Origin: an uncultured Anaerosacchariphilus sp.
GTDB lineage: Bacteria > Bacillota > Clostridia > Lachnospirales > Lachnospiraceae
DNA length: 6,048 nucleotides
NCBI GenBank assembly: GCA_934373375.1
Contig: CAKROP010000139.1
Location: forward strand, 1-6,048
Direction of reading: 5' to 3'
Shown one piece after another: positions 1 to 5,503 of the stretch. Every line of letters begins with the position of its first letter. The first letter of the stretch is position 1. The position numbers and the translations under genes were made by a program. The notes under the pieces were generated by a model, which did not search any database, was not told where the DNA came from, and was given only the letters and a program-made list of their open reading frames with translations.

Positions 1-227
1 ATATAGAGTACCCAATGGGCCAGTTCCCCGCCGTTCAGCCCGTAAAGCCTTCTCAGGAGCTGCGCGTCGCCCTGCTTCATATCCGATACATCGGCCGCAG
101 CCTCCACATCGGCCCGGAGCTTTCCGAAGTCCACATGCCGGGCGGTTCCCTTAACCACCAGAACGCCGCCATACACCAGAAGCCCCAGAAGGATAAGCTT
201 CGCTATCCGCAAAATCCAGTCTCTCAT
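1..227 (-). CDS. DUF4358-like membrane-anchored exported protein, N-terminal part (runs off left edge)
   Basis: The first 75 codons of a gene that continues past the left edge. The ATG at 227-225 overlaps the TGA stop of the upstream SGNH hydrolase gene (226-224) as ATGA, the usual sign of translational coupling. The product begins MRDWILRIAK, followed by a hydrophobic helix at about residues 11-25 (LILLGLLVYGGVLVV), so it is exported and held in the membrane or cleaved as a signal peptide. Then comes a soluble stretch with DFGKLRADVEAAADVSDM (33-50) and LLRRLYGLNGGELAHWVLY (57-75). The pattern of an 'F..v...v....D...m' segment leading to 'LkR.YGLn' and a tyrosine is what I recall for DUF4358 proteins of Clostridia, small extracytoplasmic proteins of unknown function encoded beside SGNH hydrolases and MBOAT acyltransferases. 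Only part of the domain is visible, so the family call is moderate; that the frame is coding is well supported by its overlap, signal helix and uninterrupted frame. Confidence 0.72.
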   Translation of the reverse strand, partial: MRDWILRIAKLILLGLLVYGGVLVVKGTARHVDFGKLRADVEAAADVSDMKQGDAQLLRRLYGLNGGELAHWVLY

Positions 228-985
228 AAGCCAGCCGCCTCCTCCATGCGCTCCAGCCACAGCGGATAGGGCGTACTTTTCAGGTGTACTGCATCCTTCT
301 GATACCAGTCCGCGTGATCCTGCAGCAGCTCACTGTTGTCAATATAGGTCAGGTCCCATTTTTTACACATATCCCGAAGGGCCTGATTAAAGGTATCCAC
401 ATTCTGAAGGGCAGGCTTCTTCTCCACGGCCTCCGGAAGCACCGGCAAAATTCCATTGATGTAAACGGGCAGATCGGGCGCCTGCGCCCGGATCTCTGTG
501 AGCCGCTCCTCATAGTGCCGGATAAAAAGCCTGCTGTCACCCCGGCAGTATTCCAGGTCATTTAACCCGATGGATAAAAATAAGGCCTTCGGCGCAAGCG
601 AAAGCGCTTTTTCGATCTCCGGTCCGGCTGAGTCAGTCCGCAGTCCCCGAAGTGCCACGATTTCTGTGGCGTCCAGAATCTCATAATCCAGAAAGCCTGT
701 CGCCACCGAATCACCCACCAGAACCGCGCCCGCAAAGCGCTCCTTTAACGTACCTTTGTCCGGATTTCCCGGATCTGACTGTTGCTGCTCTGCCGCTTCT
801 TTCTGTTCCAGCTTTGCTTCTATTTTATTTACATCTGCATTTTCCTGCGCCTCTATCCATGCCACCGCCGGGAAACCACCTTCCGGATCTGTCTTTTTTT
901 CGTCCGCCCTGCCGTGCGCAAACCATACGCCGACAAGCAGCGCCAGCACCAGAAAATACCAGGCAATTCTCACATTCTGTCTCAT
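224..985 (-). CDS. Membrane-anchored SGNH/GDSL-family hydrolase (probable esterase or O-acyl-transfer partner)
   Basis: A 253-residue protein with an N-terminal signal or anchor helix (residues 8-23) after a short basic tail. A polar, Glu/Gln-rich linker follows (about 27-82, partly coiled-coil-like), then an SGNH catalytic domain (about 86-250). The SGNH blocks are visible: GDS at 91-93 with nucleophile Ser93, a block II glycine near 114, GLND at 140-143 with Asn142, and DAVH at 231-234 giving Asp231 and His234. All four hallmark residues are therefore present and the enzyme is probably active outside the membrane. Family members are esterases, often deacetylating carbohydrates, or work with MBOAT proteins in O-acetylation of cell-surface polymers; the substrate cannot be read from sequence. 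The start is supported by AGGAGT at 1000-995, 9 bases before the ATG. The gene lies 60 bases after the membrane-protein gene and overlaps the next gene by ATGA, so all three probably form one operon. Confidence 0.92.
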   Translation of the reverse strand: MRQNVRIAWYFLVLALLVGVWFAHGRADEKKTDPEGGFPAVAWIEAQENADVNKIEAKLEQKEAAEQQQSDPGNPDKGTLKERFAGAVLVGDSVATGFLDYEILDATEIVALRGLRTDSAGPEIEKALSLAPKALFLSIGLNDLEYCRGDSRLFIRHYEERLTEIRAQAPDLPVYINGILPVLPEAVEKKPALQNVDTFNQALRDMCKKWDLTYIDNSELLQDHADWYQKDAVHLKSTPYPLWLERMEEAAGL

Positions 986-1045
986 CTTACAAGCACTCCT
1001 ACCTTTATAGTATATAGACGGATCCGCATTACAAAAAGTTTCAGC
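986..1045 (-). other. Short intergenic gap inside the envelope operon, with ribosome binding site for the SGNH gene
   Basis: Sixty bases separate the stop of the membrane-protein gene (TAG, 1048-1046) from the SGNH start. The only clear element is AGGAGT (1000-995) 9 bases before the SGNH ATG. There is no hairpin with a T-tract, so read-through from the upstream gene is expected. A TATACT box is present but lacks a convincing -35 partner. Confidence 0.6.
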
Positions 1046-3112
1046 CTACAGCCAGAATTCGATCAGATGCTCTACCCGGTAGAACCAGACCGGATTCATA
1101 TCCTTCACTTTATCATAGATATCTGTAAATATGGTCCGGAAATGGAACAGCATGGCCTGAATAAACAAAAGCAGAAACAGACCGTACAGAAGCCTCCATC
1201 GCTCCATACCCACGCTTTCTTCCAACGCTCCCAGCACCACCGGCACCACTGCCAGGTAAAACAGCCAGATTACATCCACCGTGTAACGGGGAATCAGGCC
1301 GCCAATCTGGATATCGATAAAAGCCGTCACAAGCCCCAGAATCAGAAACATCCACGCCCAGAGATAAGCTTCTTTCTGCCGAATCAGCTTCTTGCATTTC
1401 CATGGAATCAGACTGAGAAACAAAATCAGGTTGTTGGCCATAATGCCGCCGAAGCCGCTCTCAATGATAGCCTGGCCGTAAAACTGACTCTTCACCGCCA
1501 CCTGCTCATAATAGGGAAATACGCCCGTAATCACCGGCGGCTGAAACAGCATGGTAAAATAGCCGAATACCGTCCTGCCCATTTCCAGCTTCCGTCTGGT
1601 CATGTCCTGCAGGGTGAGATTGTAGGTGGCTCCGAAATCCGTGACGCTGCCAAAGCGAATCTGATTATAATACATCAGCCCTGCCGCCACCAGAAGCACC
1701 GGAAACGCAAAGGCAAATAAATCCGCCGCCTTCTTTTCTTTCAGAACCTTTCCCTGTCGGATCGCAGTTCCGTACAGCGGCAGCGCCAGCGCGCTCACCA
1801 GCACTAGCTGGGGCCTGCAGCCCGCAATCAGCGCAATCAGGAAAGAACCCGCCGCCATTTCCAATCGATTGACCCGTTCCCCTTTCAGCGATTTCATCCA
1901 GAAAGCCAGCCCCCAGACGCCGCAGGCCATGCCCAGCATCAATGGGATATCATAAAAGGTGGGATATCGGTAAAAGCTCCAGACGCCGCTGCCATTGGCA
2001 ATCAGAAGGCTCAAAAGCAGCCAGACCGAATAGGGCGTATTGCGATACCATTTTTTTACAATTTCTCCAAGTAATACAAATACCCCTGCCATAAACAGGC
2101 TGCAGGTCAGCCAGACTGCCGTAAGTGTCGAAAAATCCGCGCCTGTGAGCAGATAACAGGGCAGGAAAAACAGAAGCTCCGGTACGACTCCAAAATAGAC
2201 GTAATAATGACCCTCGTAATAAGCGGTATCCCACAGATAGCTCTCATCCGCATTTTCCATCACCGCGCTCCGCATCCGGTAATCGTAAGGGTTCTCCAGG
2301 GATTTTAATGTCTCACCCGGCTCTATTTCAAGCCGTGTCTCGCCCTTCGCCAGGGAATGGGCCAGCAGCTGGTACTGGGTCATCCAGGTCATGGTGGGCG
2401 CCTGCTCCACCGCTGTCAGATTCTCCTGCTGCACCGCAAAGGCCGCCGCGAATTCCAGTCCAAGAAGCACTGCCGCAAAAAGCACGCCCTTCCAGCCGCA
2501 TTCCACATATTTTTTCCGGTGAACCTCCGAAGACGGGCGCAGATACCAGCCAGCGAAAAGCAGCCCCCATACAGCCAGCAGCCGCGCCAAAGAGAAGAAA
2601 AACGGCACGGACACATTGCCGCTGATGTCGGAAATCCGAATGAGCTGTCCTTTGGACGCATGAATGATAATCAACATTTCCGGGGAGTTTCCGCTCAGAT
2701 GCAGCCGGATATACTGGCTTTTTTCCACGCCGTTTACGATCTTCCGTTCCGGCAGGCGGAAATACTTTTCATTGGCCTCGTCCGAAGCCTTCACCTGAAC
2801 ACTGACAGCCCGATCTTCCGGTGAAACCGGATTTTCCACACGCATATCAATCTGAATATTGTAAAGCTTCTGCTGTATATTGAGCAGTTCGATACAGGAT
2901 GTCTCATCTCCATTCTCCGCTGTAACACGGTACAGGTTATCATTCACCTGCTCCAGGCCTTCGCCCAGTATCTGCTCCTCAAAATTCCTATGATCGTCCT
3001 TCCACAGATATGCTTCCCAATGTCGGAAATTAAATACGAATATTTCCAGAAGAATGCCCGCTAAAATCAACAGTAACGGCATCAGCCATCTGCTTCTCTT
3101 CCACTCTTTCAT
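1046..3112 (-). CDS. Polytopic membrane protein with extracytoplasmic N-terminal domain, GT-C-type glycosyltransferase-like
   Basis: A 688-residue integral membrane protein. Helix 1 is at about residues 10-27. An extracytoplasmic, beta-rich-looking domain follows (28-168), then about 11-12 more hydrophobic helices (roughly 169-190, 206-226, 305-323, 327-349, 361-375, 387-406, 420-446, 463-482, 518-533, 556-571, 582-600, 608-630, 638-657). Between the third and fourth helices is a long loop (227-304) with QYQLLAHSLAKGETRLEI, ENPYDYRMR (273-281), SYLWDTAYYEGHYYVYFG (291-308) and then VVPELL. This 'much-used sugar-polymer' layout, with an acidic first large loop ending in Y-Y-x-G-x-Y-Y-x-Y-F-G and a later TG at a helix end, resembles bacterial GT-C (PMT/ArnT-like) membrane glycosyltransferases using polyprenyl-linked sugars. 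I see no decisive catalytic motif; the acidic residues at 276, 287, 289 and 295 are candidates. The start is supported by GAGGGAG at 3128-3122, 9 bases before ATG, and a promoter just upstream. It heads the operon with the SGNH hydrolase. Membrane protein: certain; glycosyltransferase: inference. Confidence 0.85.
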   Translation of the reverse strand: MKEWKRSRWLMPLLLILAGILLEIFVFNFRHWEAYLWKDDHRNFEEQILGEGLEQVNDNLYRVTAENGDETSCIELLNIQQKLYNIQIDMRVENPVSPEDRAVSVQVKASDEANEKYFRLPERKIVNGVEKSQYIRLHLSGNSPEMLIIIHASKGQLIRISDISGNVSVPFFFSLARLLAVWGLLFAGWYLRPSSEVHRKKYVECGWKGVLFAAVLLGLEFAAAFAVQQENLTAVEQAPTMTWMTQYQLLAHSLAKGETRLEIEPGETLKSLENPYDYRMRSAVMENADESYLWDTAYYEGHYYVYFGVVPELLFFLPCYLLTGADFSTLTAVWLTCSLFMAGVFVLLGEIVKKWYRNTPYSVWLLLSLLIANGSGVWSFYRYPTFYDIPLMLGMACGVWGLAFWMKSLKGERVNRLEMAAGSFLIALIAGCRPQLVLVSALALPLYGTAIRQGKVLKEKKAADLFAFAFPVLLVAAGLMYYNQIRFGSVTDFGATYNLTLQDMTRRKLEMGRTVFGYFTMLFQPPVITGVFPYYEQVAVKSQFYGQAIIESGFGGIMANNLILFLSLIPWKCKKLIRQKEAYLWAWMFLILGLVTAFIDIQIGGLIPRYTVDVIWLFYLAVVPVVLGALEESVGMERWRLLYGLFLLLFIQAMLFHFRTIFTDIYDKVKDMNPVWFYRVEHLIEFWL

Positions 3113-3143
3113 CCTTTGTATCTCCCTCGCTCATATATGTTTT

Positions 3144-3172
3144 ATTATACCAGATCTTCTTTTCCCTGTTTA
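3144..3172 (-). promoter_or_regulatory. Predicted sigma-A promoter of the membrane-protein/SGNH/DUF4358 operon
   Basis: On the minus strand a perfect -10 box TATAAT (3149-3144) lies 17 bases downstream of TAAACA (3172-3167), which matches the -35 consensus at 4 of 6 positions. Transcription would start near 3137, leaving a leader of about 25 bases that contains the GAGGGAG ribosome binding site at 3128-3122. The only divergent gene pair in the window flanks this region, so a promoter in this direction is required here unless the operon is served from elsewhere. Boxes are seen; activity is inferred. Confidence 0.65.
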
Positions 3173-3203
3173 TAGAATTTTTATAAACTTTACGGAAATT
3201 TTG

Positions 3204-3230
3204 TTAGCACTCACCTGTTTAGAGTGCTGA
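3204..3230. promoter_or_regulatory. CIRCE operator (HrcA binding site)
   Basis: The inverted repeat TTAGCACTC, a 9-base spacer, then GAGTGCTGA. The consensus is TTAGCACTC-N9-GAGTGCTAA, so the left arm is perfect and the right arm differs at one base (G for A at 3229). CIRCE is the site of the heat-shock repressor HrcA, which is released on protein misfolding when GroEL is titrated away. It lies 7 bases upstream of the htpG -35 box, centred near -56 of the predicted start, and 31 bases upstream of the -35 box of the divergent operon. The match in length, spacing and sequence makes chance very unlikely. htpG is the obvious target; an effect on the divergent operon is possible but less likely. 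Confidence 0.95.
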
Positions 3231-3237
3231 TTTTCTA

Positions 3238-3266
3238 TTGACTTTTCCCTTCCGCCGCGTTACAAT
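3238..3266 (+). promoter_or_regulatory. Predicted sigma-A promoter of htpG
   Basis: TTGACT (3238-3243, 5 of 6 to consensus) and TACAAT (3261-3266, 5 of 6) are separated by the ideal 17 bases. Transcription would begin near 3273, giving a leader of about 34 bases that holds the AAAGGAG ribosome binding site at 3291-3297. It lies immediately downstream of the CIRCE element, so it is the promoter most likely controlled by HrcA. With such good boxes, htpG should be strongly expressed once derepressed. Confidence 0.85.
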
Positions 3267-3306
3267 ATTTATCAGTTACGAAACATACTTAAAGGAGTGA
3301 ACGAAA

Positions 3307-5361
3307 ATGGCAAATACACATGGAAGTCTTTCCATTAACAGCGAAAATATTTTCCCGATTATCAAGAAGTGGCTCTATTCCGACCACGATATCTTCTTCC
3401 GCGAGCTGATTTCCAACGGCTGCGACGCGATTACGAAGCTTCATAAGCTTGCCCTGATTGGTGAATACAACTATCCGGAAGGCCACAAGGACAGCGTCCG
3501 CGTGATTGTGAACCCGGAAGAGAAAACTCTGAAATTCATCGATACCGGACTTGGTATGACCGCAGAAGAAGTTGAGGAATACATCAACCAGATCGCATTT
3601 TCCGGCGCGGCTGATTTCCTGGAGAAGTACAAGGACAAGGCCAATGACGACCAGATCATCGGTCATTTCGGACTGGGCTTCTACTCCGCGTTCATGGTAG
3701 CGGACGAGGTTCACATCGACACCCTTTCCTATCAGGATGGCGCGAAAGCCGTTCACTGGGAGTGCGATGGCGGTACCGAGTACGATATGTCTGAGGGAAC
3801 CCGTACCGAGATTGGTACCGAGATTACCCTGTTCCTGAACGAGGACTGCCTGGAGTTTGCCAACGAGTACCGTGCCCGCGAGGTCATCAGCAAGTACTGC
3901 TCCTTCATGCCTGTGGAGATTTTCCTGGAGAAGGCAAATGCGGAACAGGAATACGAAACCATCGACGAGTCCGATCTTCGTGACGATGATGTGGTGGTAG
4001 AGCATATCCACGAGGACGCCAAGACGGAGGAGATTGAAAAAGAGGACGGCACCAAGGAAACCAAGGAAGTATCTCCGGCCCGCAACCGCGTGAAGATCAA
4101 CAAGCGTCCCGTTTCCTTAAGCGATACCCATCCTCTGTGGACCAAGCACCCGAATGAGTGCTCCGACGAGGAATATAAGGCCTTTTATCGTAAGGTCTTC
4201 CAGGATTACAAGGAGCCGCTGTTCTGGATTCACCTGAACATGGACTACCCGTTTAACTTAAAGGGTATCCTGTACTTCCCGAAGATCAATACCGAATATG
4301 ATTCCATCGAGGGAACCATCAAGCTGTACAACAATCAGGTATTTATTGCCGACAATATCAAGGAGGTCATTCCGGAATTCCTGATGCTCTTAAAGGGTGT
4401 CATCGACTGCCCGGATCTGCCGCTGAACGTATCCCGAAGCGCCCTGCAGAACGACGGTTTTGTCAAGAAGATTTCCGACTACATCTCCAAGAAGGTAGCG
4501 GACAAGCTGACCGGCATGTGCAAGACAGACCGGGAGACCTATGAGAAATACTGGGACGACATCAGCCCGTTCATCAAATACGGCTGCCTGAAGGATGAGA
4601 AGTTCTGTGAGAAAATGAGCGATTACATCCTGTTCAAGGATCTGGACGGCAAGTATCAGACCCTGAAGGATCTGGTTCCGGAGGAGGAAGCCGCGGATGT
4701 GGATGTGGTAGAGAATCCGGATGAGACCAAGGATGAAAATGCCGAGGAGAAAGAGCCGGAGAAGACGACTATCTTCTATGTGACTGATGAGGTACAGCAG
4801 AGCCAGTATATCAACCTCTTCAAGGAGGAGGGTAAGACCGCTGTCATCCTGAAGCACAACATTGATACCCCGTTCATTTCCCATCTGGAAATGAAGAACG
4901 ACAAGATCAAGTTCCAGCGTATCGACGCTGACCTGACCGAGGACTTTGTAGAAGCCACAGATGAGGCGGAGCTGAAGGAGACCACCGATTCCCTGACTGA
5001 CATCTTCCGCAAGGCTCTGGGCAATGACAAGCTGGAGGTCAAGGTGGAGAAAATGAAGAATGAGAACATTTCCTCCATGATTACTCTCTCCGAGGAGAGC
5101 CGCAGAATGCAGGATATGATGAAGATGTACAGCATGAACGGTATGGATATGGGCATGTTCGGCGGCGGAGAGACCCTGGTCCTGAACGCGAACAACAAGC
5201 TGGTTCAGTACATCCTCGCGCACAAGGACGGCGAAAACGTCAACCTGTTCTGCGAGCAGCTCTACGACCTGGCCATGATCAGCCACCAGCCGCTGGCTCC
5301 GGAGAAGATGACGAAGTTTATCAGCAGAAGTAATGAGATTATGATGCTGCTGGCGAAATAA
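3307..5361 (+). CDS. htpG: Hsp90-family molecular chaperone HtpG, long form
   Basis: ATP-dependent cytosolic homodimeric chaperone of 684 residues that remodels client proteins, usually with DnaK. The N-terminal GHKL ATPase domain (about 1-210) shows ELISNGCDA (33-41: Glu33 catalytic, Asn37 metal-binding), DTGLGM (79-84, Asp79 for adenine), the lid GHFGLGFYSAF (119-129) and GTEI (170-173). A charged linker follows (about 212-262). The middle domain (about 263-500) has PLFWIHLNMDYPFNLKGILY from 304 and NVSRSALQ (374-381) with the ATP-contacting Arg377. A second acidic insertion lies at about 458-487. The C-terminal dimerisation domain includes a methionine-rich segment (601-617) where the family has its amphipathic client-binding helix. 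E. coli HtpG is about 624 residues; this one is longer because of the insertions and resembles the roughly 680-residue Bacteroidetes form as I recall it. AAAGGAG at 3291-3297, 9 bases before ATG, fixes the start. CIRCE and a strong promoter precede it, and codon use is strongly biased, as in highly expressed genes. Monocistronic: a terminator follows at once. Confidence 0.98.
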   Translation: MANTHGSLSINSENIFPIIKKWLYSDHDIFFRELISNGCDAITKLHKLALIGEYNYPEGHKDSVRVIVNPEEKTLKFIDTGLGMTAEEVEEYINQIAFSGAADFLEKYKDKANDDQIIGHFGLGFYSAFMVADEVHIDTLSYQDGAKAVHWECDGGTEYDMSEGTRTEIGTEITLFLNEDCLEFANEYRAREVISKYCSFMPVEIFLEKANAEQEYETIDESDLRDDDVVVEHIHEDAKTEEIEKEDGTKETKEVSPARNRVKINKRPVSLSDTHPLWTKHPNECSDEEYKAFYRKVFQDYKEPLFWIHLNMDYPFNLKGILYFPKINTEYDSIEGTIKLYNNQVFIADNIKEVIPEFLMLLKGVIDCPDLPLNVSRSALQNDGFVKKISDYISKKVADKLTGMCKTDRETYEKYWDDISPFIKYGCLKDEKFCEKMSDYILFKDLDGKYQTLKDLVPEEEAADVDVVENPDETKDENAEEKEPEKTTIFYVTDEVQQSQYINLFKEEGKTAVILKHNIDTPFISHLEMKNDKIKFQRIDADLTEDFVEATDEAELKETTDSLTDIFRKALGNDKLEVKVEKMKNENISSMITLSEESRRMQDMMKMYSMNGMDMGMFGGGETLVLNANNKLVQYILAHKDGENVNLFCEQLYDLAMISHQPLAPEKMTKFISRSNEIMMLLAK

Positions 5362-5370
5362 AAGTGAACC

Positions 5371-5408
5371 AAAAGAAGGGCTTCTGCAATACAGAGGCTC
5401 TTCTTTTT
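5371..5408 (+). terminator. Rho-independent terminator of htpG
   Basis: The arms 5373-5386 and 5392-5405 pair over 14 base pairs, two of them G-U, around a 5-base loop (CAATA), with no mismatch. Flanking A residues (5371-5372) and a T-tract (5404-5408) extend the stem and supply the U-run. It begins 10 bases after the htpG stop codon, so htpG is transcribed alone. The A-run on the left is short, so use on the minus strand is possible but weak. Confidence 0.9.
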
Positions 5409-5424
5409 ACTTATATTTCCGCAT

Positions 5425-5473
5425 AAAAAGGAAGCCCAATCCGCTCTGTGAGACAGACGGGGCTTCCTTTTTT
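5425..5473. terminator. Bidirectional intrinsic terminator between htpG and the sugar-kinase gene
   Basis: The arms 5425-5437 and 5460-5472 are perfectly complementary (13 base pairs, core GGAAGCCC with GGGCTTCC). The loop itself contains a small hairpin (TCTGT-GAG-ACAGA, 5445-5457). Five A residues on the left and six T residues on the right give a U-tract to transcripts from either side. It lies 31 bases past the stop of the minus-strand kinase gene, for which it is the obvious terminator, and backs up the htpG terminator on the plus strand. Confidence 0.9.
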
Positions 5474-5503
5474 AATTCTAAAATACAACTATTACAGATT
5501 CCT

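Noticed and set aside
986..1045. A possible internal promoter before the SGNH gene (TATACT with a TTTTTG -35-like box 17 bases upstream).
   Set aside because: The -35 candidate matches the consensus at only two positions. Co-transcription from the upstream promoter is the simpler explanation.
782..1720. A 312-codon open frame on the plus strand.
   Set aside because: It lies opposite the SGNH gene, the gap and the membrane-protein gene, has a low-complexity His/Gln/Arg-rich product with no family features, and has no ribosome binding site. The minus-strand genes explain the DNA.
2308..2824. Overlapping plus-strand open frames opposite the membrane-protein gene.
   Set aside because: Pro/Arg/Gln/His-rich products typical of reverse-complemented GC-rich coding DNA, with no ribosome binding site and full overlap with a well-supported gene.
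3143..3187. Possible plus-strand -10 boxes upstream of CIRCE (TATTAT, TATAGA, TATAAA), which would put CIRCE in the htpG leader.
   Set aside because: None has an acceptable -35 partner at 16-18 bases, while the pair at 3238-3266 is near consensus. Worth revisiting only if a transcript start maps here.
3803..3825. An 11-base direct repeat (GTACCGAGATT) with 12-base period inside htpG.
   Set aside because: It encodes the family's own RTEIGTEI segment with the same favoured codons, so it is a chance product of codon bias and not a functional repeat.
4390..5286. A 298-codon open frame antisense to htpG, and a similar 240-codon frame at 3289-4011.
   Set aside because: Both are leucine/valine/histidine/isoleucine-rich mirror products of htpG's strongly biased codons (GAG, AAG, GAC, CTG). 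Neither has a start signal or recognisable domain.
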